A stretch of 64,000 nucleotides of DNA. It comes from Takakia lepidozioides. Lineage: Eukaryota > Streptophyta > Takakiopsida > Takakiales > Takakiaceae. Below, in pieces: positions 33,678 through 46,034 of this stretch. Made by a program: the position numbers and the translations under genes. Within the stretch, counting starts at the first letter, position 1, and the number at the start of each line of letters is the position of its first letter. Below the pieces are notes generated by a model. The model made no database searches, had not been told where the DNA came from, and saw only the letters and a program-made list of their open reading frames with translations. Location: assembly GCA_030704615.1 (NCBI GenBank), contig CM060733.1, forward strand, positions 50,468,001 to 50,532,000, written 5' to 3'.

Positions 33678-33701
33678 CCGCGGTCGGATCGCCGACCGCG
33701 G
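33678..33701. repeat. Perfect 10-bp-arm GC-rich hairpin
   Basis: CCGCGGTCGG, a 4-base ATCG loop, then CCGACCGCGG. It stands out in AT-rich surroundings. It contains two SacII-type CCGCGG palindromes. No linked gene is visible. Confidence 0.8.
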
Positions 33702-33884
33702 AGGGTGACTCGCCGTTCCAAGGGCCGGGTGGACCACAGGTGAGGCCGCCGACAAGGGATGTCTAGGCATTCAACTCCTCGGACACTTCTATTTCTTGGC
33801 GGGAAAGAACAACCAGCATCCCACACAGAGTGCGTAGCAATAAAGACTGCATGTATTATTCCCTCAACAATTCACAGAGAGAAG

Positions 33885-34460
33885 ACTCCAACCAAAGCTG
33901 GCGTAAGTAAGAGTCACTTCGTCTTGCGGCTAGTGCCCCTTTTGGGGGTGGGCCCTACAAAAGAAGAAAGTAGTGTTTGTAGGTACCCAGGGTACCTAGG
34001 ATAAACGGGTTAGTGTTGTTGGATTGGATTCAAGTTGTTGTTTGTTGGTGATAATGGCTCTAAGAGAAGGGATAGCTGAGAGTGTCAATAATTCACACTC
34101 ATTCTGTTGTTGTCTTGTGTTTGTAGGCCCCACTAAGCACGTCAATTCTGAAAGGTCCACTTAGGGTTTGCTGTCATGTAAGAGGGTGGTTGGCTTGGGT
34201 AGACAACCCAATAGCTAGTGCATCATTAGCTGAAACCGAATAGCTCAAATGAAAATTTAAACCACTTGCAGTTAATGCACTCAAATTTAACTAATGAAAC
34301 GGTGCGTTTACTAGAGAGTAGCCCCTTAGGTTTCCTTAAGAATACTATTTTAGTGGCAATCTGTCGGCTCTTCGGATCCCATTGTGTTGTTTCAGTGTCT
34401 ATAGCATCTAGCTGGGTAGTTGCGATCATTCTCTGTTGACTAAGAATTGGTGGCTTAACT
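33885..34460 (+). repeat. Dispersed repeat R, copy 1 (upstream of the first NCED)
   Basis: It begins GAGAGAAGACTCC...AAGAGTCACTTCGTCTTG and continues through TAGGCCCCAC, GTCATGTAAGAGGGTGG and AGAATACTATTTTAGTGGCA. The same sequence recurs in direct orientation at 41626-42130, and its first part in inverted orientation at 37145-37235. It could be a solo LTR or another dispersed element; no terminal duplication was found. Small indels separate the copies. Confidence 0.8.
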
Positions 34461-35109
34461 AGACCAAATATTGGCGGCTTAACTGGAGTTAGCGTAAATA
34501 AGAGCATCTTCCCCTCACCGTAGTGTTGCCTTTGTGGTGTGGGCTGTATAGGGTGTTGATAGTTGGTGAGCAAGTGAGCAAGTGAGCAGGTGAGCAAGTA
34601 AGTAGACCGAAATTTTGGTGAGCATAAAATCAAAAGTGAATATTATGTGAGCACAATTTAAGATTTTCAGATACAATAAATTTATATGCTGCCTGGCACC
34701 CCCTCTACAAAACAATACATTTGCACCTTATTTGCATATACTTCCATATCATGTCTTGAAACCTTTTTTTCCTTTGAATGCATTGGGGTGTATTGTAGAA
34801 CTGGGATTTTAATCCTCATTAAAGAAAGAAAAATAAAAAACGACTTTAGAAAGGAGGAGTAAATTTATCTTTCAATAGATAACATAAAAAAATAAAGTTT
34901 GTTATATATCCAAAGAATTTACAAAGCTTACTGAAGGGCACATGTTGAAGAATGATCACCCTGGATGTTGGGATCATGTTTGTTGAGGCTCTGTCTTTAT
35001 CCTGCCATGTTAACTTTTAGTGAAGAAGCCACGTCACATGCAAGAAGACGGTCATGAGCAACGACTTGTGTTTTCTTGTCTTATCAAAGGTCAAAGGTTC
35101 TTTCAATCT
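34461..35109. other. Intergenic stretch with a GTGAGCAA octamer run
   Basis: Mostly AT-rich non-coding sequence. About five GTGAGCAA/GTGAGCAG octamers lie in tandem at 34565-34607. Nothing else is recognised. Confidence 0.5.
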
Positions 35110-35167
35110 AATTATTGCACAACCGGGTCAAACGTACATACAACGTACTTTCCTTCCATCTTTTCAG

Positions 35168-35225
35168 GCAAGCTGCAGGATTCTTCGGAGCATCAGACAA
35201 GTTGATTAAAGACACTAGAAATAAG
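35168..35225 (+). other. Orphan 58-nt exon-like segment
   Basis: It is bounded by a TTTTCAG acceptor and a strong AAG|GTAAGA donor. One frame is open and reads AAGFFGASDKLIKDTRNK. The inverted partner copy near 47490-47555 keeps the splice signals and the open frame with few changes. No neighbouring exon is identified. It may be a remnant of a gene carried in the duplicated block. Confidence 0.3.
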
Positions 35226-35924
35226 GTAAGACTCAATGCACTCGTGCCATCTACCTCAGTTTGAATATTAAATACTTAAGAATCCAAAAGGGTGTCTTGT
35301 TGTGGTTGGTAGCGTGTTGGTAATATGATTGCAGTGCAGGCAGCTAGATTTGGTGTAACCCCTGTAACCCCAATGTCTCGTGTGTATCTCTTTCTTAGTC
35401 CATTTTATACTTGACCACCGAGTGGAGTTACACTCCATTCTGTGTAACCCCAAGTGGAGTTTACACTCCTTCAATTCCATATCAGTCTCAAGAGAGGGTG
35501 GGGAAGATTTGACATGCCAAAAGAGGTTGCATGTGTACATTAAGTTCTTATCTCATTTCTAGTATTCTCCCCAAACTTTATGTGTCACTGAGGATTAATG
35601 CTAAAGATAGTTATTTTCTAGCATTTGATCCGCTGGTTTGGATCATCAGTAAATTTAACCAAAGATCTCGGGGAGTTGGTGGAGGGGTTTGGAGAGAATT
35701 GCTTGCGCCCACTATCCTTCGGAGGATCTGTGAGAGAGAATGAAATGAAATATACATATTCCCAATTTTTGTCCCTCAGTATGATACACATTCCACTCAT
35801 GATATCAATCTATAAACACCTATATGTAATTTACAGCTTCCATGCCCTCTTGATGCCCCAAGCATCTAAAATCTGGACCCTTCCCCACGTATTTACGACA
35901 AGCTAGCAACCATACAGCTACATA

Positions 35925-36033
35925 CAATTGGGTTCAATCCACCGTCCTACCGGAAGGCAGTAGCCATTCGGGGGTGAACAGCCACCATAATTTACGCTTC
36001 CTTTGGGAGGCGTCATACATATATAATATGTCT
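35925..36033 (+). repeat. tRNA-derived SINE, 5'-truncated copy
   Basis: The B box GGTTCAATCC (35931-35940) is followed by the family 3' part (GAAGGCAGTAGCC, CACCATAATTTACGCTTCC, GGGAGGCGTCA) and a TA-rich tail. The A-box half is missing or replaced. Compare the complete copy at 46035-46209. It is part of block A. Confidence 0.75.
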
Positions 36034-36883
36034 TGGTTTGGATGAAATGGGTATTATTGTTGTTTGTGACTCAACCCATTTTATGCGGAGAACACTAATA
36101 AGGCCCCAGGTTTGAAGGGGGGTGTGAGGATTAGATAGTGGTCCAGGAATTAAAAAGCGGGAGTTATAGTAAGCCACACCAAGAGTGGAATTAATAACTG
36201 CTAAGCCCCCCAATAATAATAATAATGTAAGAATGTAATGCACACAGCCAATTTATACTTGGTGATTGGGTCACTCGATGGGTGCATAAGATTATGCATA
36301 TCTTTGTAGAACCCACATGGTAAACAATACCTCTATTGTGAAAGATGCACAGTGAATAATTGATATAAGAATCCCATTGGTCATTTGTACTAGGGTAGCA
36401 TGTCTAGTGCATCTAAAGTCCAAAAGTGCAATCCCGTATGTATCCAAGTGCGTCTCCTATGTGGAGGCCCATGTGTGAAGAATTGAACAAACCAATTTAT
36501 TTATTTGCATGAATTTATTGAGTAATAATATATCCAATCATTATTCCAGGAAAGCCCACTTTGCTATTTTTCACGAATTTCCAACAAGACCAAAAGTACT
36601 TGAAATTCCATATCTCCCATACCGCAGGTCCAAAAATCATGAGACCAAGCCCATGATCCCTCCTCATGGAAGGCTTTCGAACGACACCAAGCACCAGGGC
36701 TGGGCCCGCGGTTTGGGACATCTCAACGTTACAAAACAAAACAAAACAAAACAAACAAACAAACAAACAAAGTACCTTGCTTCATATATTGATTGCATTT
36801 TAACTGTTGGTTTATTTTCTCTCAACTCTTACCGTTCTAGGAGGCCGGATTTTCCAGAACCAAAGTGTGTTTCTTTTTTAAGA

Positions 36884-37055
36884 TATTCAAAATGAAACAC
36901 CCGCCCAAGCAACTGTTGCTGAAGCAAGCATAAATGATGGTGTCAACTTCCGGTGGGAAGGTGAACACCTTTATGACATCCAATATGTGGTTTGAGCCCA
37001 CAAGCTTTGGTGAAGCAGCTTGCGCCCTGACCACATTAAGGCTGGGCTAAATGTT
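36884..37055 (-). repeat. tRNA-derived SINE, diverged copy
   Basis: The minus strand has an A-box-like TAGCCCAGCCT followed by a B-box-like GGGCTCAAACC, then the family's TTCACCTTCCCACCGGAAG and ACACCATCATTTATGCTT segments. It is more diverged than the copy at 46035. It overlaps the right edge of block A. The exact ends are not certain. Confidence 0.6.
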
Positions 37056-37144
37056 GGTTGTCTAGGCGTAAATATACTGAGAGGAGAATAATAGGAGAAT
37101 AATTACCACCGTTGTCAAGTTTGGCCGACTAATGATACATTTAT

Positions 37145-37235
37145 AGAAAACTTTATAGGGCCCACCCTCGAAAAGGGGCAGTAGCCTTAAGGCGAAGTGG
37201 CTCTTAGTTACTCAGGCCTCGGTCGGAGTCTTCTC
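37145..37235 (-). repeat. Dispersed repeat R, partial inverted copy
   Basis: The minus strand reads GAGAGAAGACTCCGACC, AACTAAGAGCCACTTCGCCT and CTGCCCCTTTTCGAGGGTGG, matching the first 90 bp of the repeat at 33885. It lies about 190 bp outside the 5' edge of the NCED tandem homology, and the direct copy at 41626 lies at the 3' edge, so R copies face each other across the first NCED gene. Confidence 0.75.
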
Positions 37236-37521
37236 TCTCTAGAAAACTTGACGACATGAATAAATCAAACAAGTGGTCCAGTTATAAACTAGGCATCCAA
37301 ATAACCGGCCAAATTAGTATCTGCAAATATATGTGGGTTGTTTATGAAGACTGCCGATAGTTAAGGTAGAAGGTTTTTTGCTAGTCACCAGATTCAGAGG
37401 TTGTCTCTAGCCATAAAATATTGTAAGCACTCCCATTCCATCACATTTCATATTTTTATGAAGAACAAATCTTTGAAGTGCAAACTGATGCCCTTCCTTG
37501 TCCTTGCCTCTCTTTCATGCC

Positions 37522-37528
37522 TATAAAA
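37522..37528 (+). promoter_or_regulatory. TATA box of NCED copy 1
   Basis: TATAAAA lies about 353 bp upstream of the ATG, inside the segment shared by both NCED copies. The equivalent base in copy 2 has changed, giving TATTAAA at 47688-47694. Confidence 0.55.
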
Positions 37529-37880
37529 CCGACTCTGCGTGAGTGGACTGGAGTGAAATGGTCTTCCCTCAGTCTGAGCAGATACCATCCTTTAAGCTTC
37601 TGACCTTGACTTATGTGTGTCTATCTGTCAATTCCAAGACCTTGGTGGGTTTGTTTTCATTCTATTGCAAGATGAATTAGGCTATTCTCCCACCTTTCTA
37701 TCTCTCTACCTGTGTTTGCGGATTGCTCAACGTGATCTTCTGCGTCTTTGCATATTCTCTTTAGTTTCTGTGTGTCCTCTCTCCCACAAGTGTTCGTATA
37801 CCTCAAAGCTCGAGTGGCAACAATACACAAGCAGATGACCCAGGTTGGCAAAGCCAGCTAGAGTGGAACTCAGCTCATTA

Positions 37881-40800
37881 ATGGCACTGCAACGCTTGCA
37901 ATCTTCCTCTCTGGGGGGCTCATCTCTTGTTGGGCAGCAAGAATGCGTCTCCTGCAACTCACGCCCACGACCATGCACCTTCGTAGTGGCTTCCATGAAA
38001 CCGGATGCCCCGCGGGCAGTCAACACGGAGACAATTGCAGAGCCGGACCTACAACTTGGGCACGCAATATTGGACCCGATCCATGTGACTACTCCTCATA
38101 TAACCAATGGAAAACTAGCTCACTGGTCGAACGCCTCCGTGTCACAAAACGCTGGGAGACTTCACTTTCATAAGCAGGTACAAGCACCTGCATCCTTCCG
38201 AAGACCAATCAAAGAATTACAAGAGTACATGTAGATGGTTAACATGCTTGACTGAGCTAAATGAATCAAATGGAATCAAAGCATGTTGCATATTGTCTTC
38301 AGTCCTTTAAAAGGTCTAATTAATCTAGGAATTTCTGAGGACCTTGAATGTGGAAGTAGAGACTCGTCAATGAACGCATGAGCTAGTGCCATCTCTTGAA
38401 ATTAGGACGTGACGCCAATGCAAGGGTGAACCTTTGATTTTAGACGACATTTTTCTCCATATTGCTTCTCGGTCCTTGACCTTGCTACTAAGGCAAGTGA
38501 AATGAAGATGAGAGCTCAACGTGCAGACTTGAGGGCATGGCTGCAATTTCCTTCCTAATTCAGACTAAAGTTTGGCTCCAAGACTTCTTCGTCCAATGCT
38601 AAGACTTCTTGGAATGCTTGTTTACAGGTGGTAGAGAAGGCCCAGCCCCTACTAGATGGGTTTGAGAAGGTCCGAACAACCTTTCAGATTTCGACTGACA
38701 GCCTAGCTCTGGCAGTATGCAATTCTTTTGATGGACTCATCAATACTTTATTGAAACCCCCAACACGGCCTATGAGAGCAGACCCTCATATTCAAATGGC
38801 TGGAAATTTTGCACCTGTCGACGAATGTCCCCCTCGTAGCGATATTGAAGTTGTGGGGACACTCCCTCCTTCCCTGAATGGGGTCTACATAAGAAATGGG
38901 CCAAATCCCCAGTATAAGCCCGCAGCTGGTTATCACAATTTTGATGGGGATGGCATGTTGCATGCCGTGAAGATCAAGGATGGGAATGCAAGCTACTGTT
39001 GCCGCTATACGAGAACCAACAGGTAGGGGCCATGTCATACATTAATGTCATACGTAATCTTCAGCTGATGCATCTTCTTGAAACCTGAAAGTTGAAGATT
39101 TCTTTCTAGAATCAGTTGAAATTGAACATTTGAGTTTTATAGGTTTATACAAGAGTCGAAGTTCGGCCAGCCTCTCTTCACAAACGCACTGGGGGAGCTT
39201 GAGGGACTAGAAGGACTTGCCCGCTTGGCACTTTACCAGCTTCGAAATACGCTCGGTGTAATCGATGGTGCAAAGGGAGTAGGAGCAGCTAATGCGGGAC
39301 TGACATTCTTCAAGGGGAAGTTGTTGGCCATGTCAGAGGACGATATGCCATACGTTGTGCATGTGAAAGAGGACGGTGACATGGAGACAATTGGAAGGTA
39401 CCCAACTTTTGTTAATAATGTATGCTTCCTCCAACACACTGTTCAAAATTTGTATACACTACTATATATAGCTAGATGACATTCCCGGATCATGGGGTTT
39501 TAACTGTAACTCCTGGCCCATGTATCTTATTAATTTGTTGAGTGTCTGCAAGATTTCCTAAAGGGTCATGTAGTAAGATCTATCCTTGGGAGATCTATCC
39601 AACAACTAAGATAAAGATATATATAGAGAGGAGGATTTCAAAGTATAACAGTTAGAAATGTATCACTTAGATCCATATATTTTTGTTAAGAATAAAACAG
39701 AGGCATGTTACTCAATTTAATAGCACACATACAACACACTTACCCTTTGTAAGATCTTCCTAGGGAGTATAAAAATCCTAACTAATATCTAGTGATATAA
39801 CACTTATCTCTGTAACAGTTATCAACGTTAGACTGTACACATAAGATTTAGTACATGCATGCACGCTGTTCTATAGTACAGTTGCGGAGCTGGAGGGTTG
39901 CACCTGACATGTATATTGATCTACAGTGCCTTGTCATCTTTTCTGAAGCATCGCTTTTGGAGTCTACAGTGGAGATGTTTCTCGTCCCCACAAAAAGAAA
40001 TATTCTTGTAATAGGTCCCGTTCTGGTAAAAAACAATATAGTGAAATTGTCTCTCCCTGCATTCTTTCACCAAATCCTAGTACTAATAAAGAAGCTCATT
40101 TCTTGAAAAATTCAATAAAGGATAATACCATCAAAACAAAGAATTATGGATTTTTTTATCTTAGCTTTTCAGTACTCCAAAAAGGCCCTGCTTGTAGTGC
40201 GCGGTGAATATGGGAGTTCACTGATTGTATACTTTGATTTTTGCTGCATCATCAGGTATAACTTTGGAGGGAAGCTAAAGTATTCAATGACGGCGCACCC
40301 AAAAGTTGATTCCAAAACTGGAGAGATGTTCTCCTACAGCTACAACCTTTTGAAGCAACCACTCCTCAGCTACTTTCGAGCGTCCCCACAGGGACAGAAG
40401 GGGGTTGACGTCCCCATCACCATATCAGAGCCTACGCTCATTCACGATTTCGTCGTCACCAAGAATTACGTTATATTTCCTATATTTCAGATGGTTTTCC
40501 GCTTGCAGGTGTGGTGGCACTAGTACAATTTTTCAAGTATATGTCTTGAAGGCTTTTAGGATTGTACTTGTGCATTTATATTGTGATATATCCACTTAGG
40601 TAGATATGGTCTCGCTGCTTGGGACTGCACGGACACTTACTTTGCTAAGTTCAACTTACTACATGAATCAGAAGTTTGTTTTGAGAGACCAGGGCCCGAC
40701 CAGGGAACACAACCAAATGATCAGATATGTAGGGGCACACTTGAAGGTATTTTATATTTGTCTACACTTTTTCTCTTGAGTAGTTGCTTGCTTCAGGCGC

Positions 40801-41574
40801 TAAGATCTGGTTGTACACTGTATAACTGTGATGCAGGAGATGTTCAAAGGGAGGTCACCTATCTTCTGTGACGAGGAAAAGGTGTCCAAGTTCGGAGTGA
40901 TGCCCAAATTTGACACAACAGAAGCTCGGAGTCATTGGTTTGATTTCCCACATGCCTCATGTTTCCACTACATAAATGGATGGGAAGAGGGGGATGAGAT
41001 CGTGTTAGTCGGATCAGCCTTGTCGCCCATTACGAGTACCTTCAATGAGCCTCACACCATCGACTGCCGGTTGACACTATTCCGTCTCAATCTAAAATCT
41101 GGAGAAACCTCCAAGCAGCAGGTTTCATCTGCCAACCTTGATGTTGGGCAGTGCAACCCACTCTACATGGGTAAAAAGTCGAGATATATGTATATGTCAA
41201 TGTATGGGCCATGGCCAAAATACTCAGGGATAGCTAAAGTGGACGTGGAAGCATCGCCAACAGCTCCTGAGGGGGCTGATCGAGAGGAGACTGTGGTAGC
41301 CCGACGAAGTTACCCACAAGGCTGCTATGGGAGCGAGCCCTGGTTTGTGCCCCGCAGCAACGACCCAGACATCGCTGAAGATGATGGCTACATCTTCACA
41401 TATTATCAAGACGAAATCTCCGAAATCTCTCAGCTCTTGATTCTGGACGCGCAGTCTCCTACCCTTGAACCGGTTGCCTCTCTCAAGCTTCCCTCTAGAG
41501 TGCCATATGGTTTCCACGGGATTTTCCTCACTGATGAGCAGCTTGCCCAGCAGAAACCAACTCTTGAAGTCTAA
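37881..41574 (+). CDS. NCED: 9-cis-epoxycarotenoid dioxygenase, tandem copy 1, five exons, 645 aa
   Basis: Exons are 37881-38177, 38628-39022, 39143-39397, 40256-40508 and 40837-41574, with GT-AG junctions and consistent phases. Exon 1 is a Ser/Arg-rich plastid transit peptide (MALQRLQSSSLGGSS...). The fold shows NCED landmarks: VGTLPPSLNGVYIRNGPNP, NFDGDGMLHAV, ANAGLTFFKGKLLAMSEDDM and MVFRLQEM. The four iron-binding histidines are in MTAHPK, LIHDFVV, ASCFHYINGWEE and VPYGFHGIF. NCEDs cleave 9-cis-epoxycarotenoids to xanthoxin in plastids, the committed step of abscisic acid synthesis. NCED fits better than CCD4 or CCD1 by sequence. The start was chosen because MALQ is shared with copy 2; an in-frame ATG lies 36 nt upstream. 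Four coding introns are unlike seed-plant NCEDs. No defect is seen. Confidence 0.9.
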
Positions 41575-41625
41575 TCTCGAAGATCTTTAACTTGGGTACC
41601 TGGGATTCCCTTCAGCGTGTACGGT

Positions 41626-42130
41626 GGCGTAACTAAGAGCCACTTCGTCTTGCGGCACCTAGGATAAACGGGTCACTGTGGTTGGATTGGATTCAAGTTG
41701 TCTTTTGTTGGTGATAATGGCTGTAACAGAACGGATAGTTGAGGTGTCAATAATTCCTCAATAATTCACACTCGTTGTGTTGTGTTTGTAGGCCCCACCA
41801 AGCACATCAACTCTAAAAGGCCCCATTTAGGGTTTGTTGTCATGTAAGAGGGTGGTTGGCTAGGGTAGACAACCTAATAGCTAGTGCATCATTAACTGAA
41901 ACCCAATACATAGCTCAAATGAAATTTAGACCACTTGCACGTAATGCACACAAATTCAACTAATCATTGACGGGTGCACTAAGTGGATAGTAGCCCATTA
42001 GCTTGGGTTAAGAATACTATTTTAGTGGCAATCTCTAAGAAGATGTTGCATCTTCGGATCCCATTGGTCACTGTCTATAGCATCTAGGGTAGTAGCGATC
42101 ATTCTTTGTTGACTAAGAATTGGCAGCTTT
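41626..42130 (+). repeat. Dispersed repeat R, copy 2 (downstream of the first NCED)
   Basis: It is a direct copy of 33885-34460, missing about 35 bp after CTTCGTCTTGCGG. It begins within about 10 bp of the point where similarity between the two NCED 3' flanks stops (41617 versus 51606), so it marks the 3' edge of the duplicated unit. Confidence 0.85.
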
Positions 42131-42224
42131 ACATACAAGAGATAACCAAATTAAGTACATAACACAATTCGATCGGATTGGTGCGACCCATGCATTTGCA
42201 ATTAAACCTCTTCACTGGGCAAAA

Positions 42225-42521
42225 TCAAAGCACGTCTCCCACGAAGCAATTTGTACAACAAATAAGGACCATTGATTTTCTGCTTAGATTTACATGCATG
42301 CTGCCCATGCTGAAGACGTAGGCACACACAGTCTGTCCTTCATGGAAGTGATCTGAGTACTTAACCCGCTTGTTAAAATTCCGAGCCTGTACTGCTTGAG
42401 CAAGAACAATGTTAGCCTTAGCCTCATTAACCGAGACCATGTGCCTAGCATGCACCCTCTCTACAAAATCAGTCAAGTCAGCAAACTCAGAAACAGTGGA
42501 AATCAGTGGAGTAGGATGCAA
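42225..42521 (-). pseudogene. Ty3/gypsy integrase C-terminal fragment
   Basis: A short open minus-strand frame contains DFVERVHARHMVSVNEAKAN and RNFNKRVKYSDHFHEGQTV, typical of the linker before the integrase C-terminal domain in gypsy elements. It is about 100 residues with no catalytic part. It differs from both other gypsy pieces in the window. Confidence 0.6.
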
Positions 42522-44744
42522 AGGAGAGACACAAACCCTATTTTAACTAATTCTGGACTTTTGGCTTAAATCCGGACCAAACTTAATATATATTTGAATT
42601 AACATTAATTCAAATATTAATAATATCATGGTGTAATGTGTGATTGAACTTTGTGAAATTACAAGTGATGTCATACTTGCTTCAAAATGTGACATATAAG
42701 ATGTCCATTTGATATTGAAGTGCTTGTGAAGTTGCAGTACTGAACAATTCATTGAACGTCCATTGGGAAGTCAAATGATGTAATATTACATTACGTAATC
42801 ACGATAAACAAATGTGTCGAATCGAACACGAGGTAGACTCATACTCTACCATACTCGATATAACTTGATAGTAATTTTGATTGAATCTTCATGTTGACAA
42901 GCACAATATTCAGAGACAATGCCATTGGAATGATGTTTTGGGTGTGAGAAGGGTAGTAAAATATTAAAATAGCTTGAAACATTAGGAAGATGACCTACTA
43001 GGGTAGTAAAGGTTTTTGATATATGGTAAGAGTAATGGTTTAGGGTGCTAAGGGTCACGCTCTTAGGATAAGGATTAAGGGAAGGGTAAAGGGAAGGGTA
43101 AGGGTTTAGGGTTTGGATTTAGGGTAGAAAGGGACAAACAAATATGAAAGACTCACACATGGTAGTACAATAACTTGGTTTGGAGTGTAAGTAGGGTAAA
43201 CATCAACATGACTACTGGTATGGCCCACAAATGGAAGAGGTCTGCGATGTCCATGAAGCCAAAACGCTCAGGAGTTTATATGACTAGGGTACTTGCAGGG
43301 AGCAGCAGGGCGTGCGATTCCAGTCGACCGTTCGAACATCTAGGGGCCGATTAAAACGACTGTAGGCAACGGTCTGCTGTCTGTCCTCACCTCAATATCC
43401 GATCGCTATTCAAGCAGAGGCAAGTTAGGAGAGCTTGACCTCAATGACAAACTACCCACTGGGTTATTCTTTCAACGACACGGTTGACAACAATCTCGCA
43501 ATTCCAGGTAGAAATTTCCACGTTGCTCCAATGCAGTTCATGAAGACGTTGGAGGCGTGGAGCACACATGCTCATGACACTATTTCCTTTTCATGCTCGG
43601 ATAAGTCAGTGACAGGGATCAAGCATGGGTTCCCCTGTGTTTTCGTTCATTCATGCAAAATAGACATTGCGGCAAGTAGTACACTACCTGCAGTGATCTC
43701 TTTTTCCCAGGAGGACAATTTCACCTTTTGGTATGATTTCTATTCCAGGATCTTCCAAAGAGTCTTGGTCTCCTAAAGAGGTTTTATCTAGCGGTAGCGG
43801 CCGACTGGGATTTTGCTGTGTTAGGTACCTTCAGCGAACAAGACGAGACCGGAATCGAGCGCTGTTTGTGGAGGGCTTTTTATGGTGTGGTTAAAAGGGA
43901 GACAAGATGATGTGGAAGGAGTTTCAGCCCCTGGCGACGATCTGTTCCCAACCAAAAAATTATGCTACGCGTTGAAACATAGTTTTCACGTGCAATTGGC
44001 GCTTGTTTATTTTTGATGGTTGATGGTTGGATCACATGAACTTGAGGATTGGTGGGTGCTTCAAGCATACCACAAGGGAGTTTGTGGCCAAGTTTCAAGA
44101 ATTTTGGAGGAAGTTAGCAATAATTCACTATTTTTGAGGGTTTCGGGCGACCGTGACCAAGAAAAATTCATTTTGAGGAAATTTTTGTCCACAAGAATCA
44201 GCACTGCCCCCAACAAGCTGGTTGTATGATTTGTGCCACCTACCAACCAAGAAGTGGTTGATTGCCTATTCCATCCAAGGATTTTTGGATGTCATCTATT
44301 TTTTTTTTATAGTATTTCTAATATAAGTAGGTTAGGATTTGAGCTTGCTCAAGACTTCACTTGTGTTTTTTTGCTTGTTAGTTGCTTGAAGCTAGCTTGA
44401 GAAGCTTGCTTTATGTTTTGGCAACTAGCTTTTGTTGTGAAGTTCCTAGATTGCTTGTTGGCTTAGAGCTTAGCCTAGATGTTTTAGGCAAGCTTGGAGG
44501 CATCTAGTTTGTACTAGGGAGACTAGGGAGATCCTAGGACCTAGTGTGTAAGGGCCAAGAGCCATTTTTATGTGAAAAATGAGATCATCTTCCCCAAAAA
44601 ACAAAGACGTTTTGTCATTTGAGAGTGTGGTGAGCCCTTGAGGAGTGAAGAGGAGGTAGGAGCAACAAACCCCATAAGAGATGTGAGCATTGCTTCATCA
44701 ACACATCCATGTTATAACATTTTAATATGTGATTTATGAACAAT
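42522..44744. other. Intergenic between the NCED copies; short telomere-like run
   Basis: No gene is recognised. A degenerate run of plant telomere-like words (TTTAGGG and AAGGG variants) lies at about 43030-43130. The part from 44290 to 44745, with repeated AGCTTGC words, could be LTR-derived but no partner was found. Open frames at 43435-43776 and 44020-44229 have no recognisable domain. Confidence 0.45.
43080..43130 (+). repeat. Short interstitial telomere-like repeat
   Basis: AAGGGTTTAGGGTTTGG and GATTTAGGGT follow several GAAGGGTAA words. The unit TTTAGGG is the plant telomere repeat. Only about three recognisable units are present. Confidence 0.55.
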
Positions 44745-45134
44745 TGTTTGGGCAGGTGTTTCCTTTTAAATCTTTTAAAAAAGAAACACACTTTGGCTCT
44801 GGAAAATCCGGCCTCCTAGAACGGTAAGAGTTGAGAAAATAAACCAATAGTTAAAGTGCAAGCAATATATGAAGCAAGGTAGTTTGTTTGTTTGTTTTGT
44901 TTTGTAGTGTTGAGATGTCCCAAACCGCGGGCCCACCCTTAGTGCTTGGTACCGTTTGGAAGCCCTAGATGAGGAGGGGTGCACCGACTTGGTCTCATCG
45001 ATCGAGATATGGAATTTCAAGTACTTTTGGTCCCTAGAAATTCGTGAAAAATAGCTAAGTGGGCTTTCTTGGGACAATGATTGGAGCCTTGACAGGAATA
45101 ATGATTTAATATATTACTACTCAATAAACTCCTG

Positions 45135-46023
45135 AAATGTTTTTTGGTTTTTTTAATATATGACTGTATTTACATATGTATTAATATAAATTTCTAACTC
45201 TTTCACCAAATTCCAATCCCTGAATCACATTACATTGTTGCTCATTTTGTTCATGTTTACAATATTCTTTAAACATTAGTTCATTCATGTACCACACATT
45301 CTTTGCAACTAAACAAGGCGTGAGATACACGAAGGCCCTGCCATTGTTTTACTCATGATATGAAGTTTTATGGAATGATGTTATGGCTAATAAGGCGTGA
45401 CATACACTTTTGATGCCCTGTTGTTGACTAATTTGGTATTTAACAGCATTGCATATACCCTGCACATATCAGTATTTCACCTCAACACACCACTGGTCTC
45501 TATTTTCAAAAGTAAAAACAAATCATTAAAATAAAATATTAAAATATTTGTAATATTTATTATAGCATGTTACATATATATCTTCATATTATATTATGTC
45601 CTCATTCATAACTTATCACTTGCCTTTTTGGCAAGAGGGAAAAAAAAAATGGCATTGTGCGTTTGAGTAGAACACATAAAGAGCATGAGGAACCTCACAT
45701 CACTTGGGATATAAACACATATTATCATTTGATCTATGAATAGATGAAGATAAATAGACAATCAGCCATGAATAGAATACACTAAAAACATAAGGAGCAT
45801 GTGCCCTCACTCGATGTATAAGGTACTTCATGCATATGCATGCATACTCATGTAGTCACTGCTCAAGGCCCAACAAAAAAATGAAAAAATGATTGTAACA
45901 TGTGCCCAATGGGGAGCTAAAAACTTTCATGTTCCCATTAAGTCTCATGGGAACAACCCATGATATAAGGCTTGATGCGTTGTCCCTACCTTGGCAAGGC
46001 CAACAAACATCCAACTTCATTTC
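45135..46023. other. Extra AT-rich sequence interrupting block A'
   Basis: About 0.9 kb is absent from block A, is rich in A/T runs and has no recognisable ORF. It ends at the SINE. It is either an insertion into A' or a deletion from A. Confidence 0.5.
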
Positions 46024-46034
46024 AGTATATCGAT

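Larger units (their letters stand above)
35110..36905 (+). repeat. Segmental block A upstream of the first NCED (partner inverted at 44745-47610)
   Basis: About 1.8 kb recurs as the reverse complement at 44745-47610, where about 1.1 kb of extra sequence (45135-46220) interrupts it. Shared landmarks include a GTTACACTCC region near 35450, the ATGCCCCAAGCATCTAAAATC region near 35860, the SINE fragment and the AAAAC/AAAC microsatellite near 36735-36770. A small exon-like piece (35168-35225) lies at its start. No complete gene is recognised inside. Confidence 0.88.

Noticed and set aside
33885-42130. Repeat R copies as the two LTRs of one element carrying NCED copy 1
   Set aside because: The copies differ by sizeable indels, no target duplication or primer-binding site was found, and a third partial inverted copy lies between them; a dispersed repeat is simpler.
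43435-43776. 113-codon ORF between the NCED genes
   Set aside because: Opens with ATG but shows no recognisable domain or splice context; not supported as a gene.
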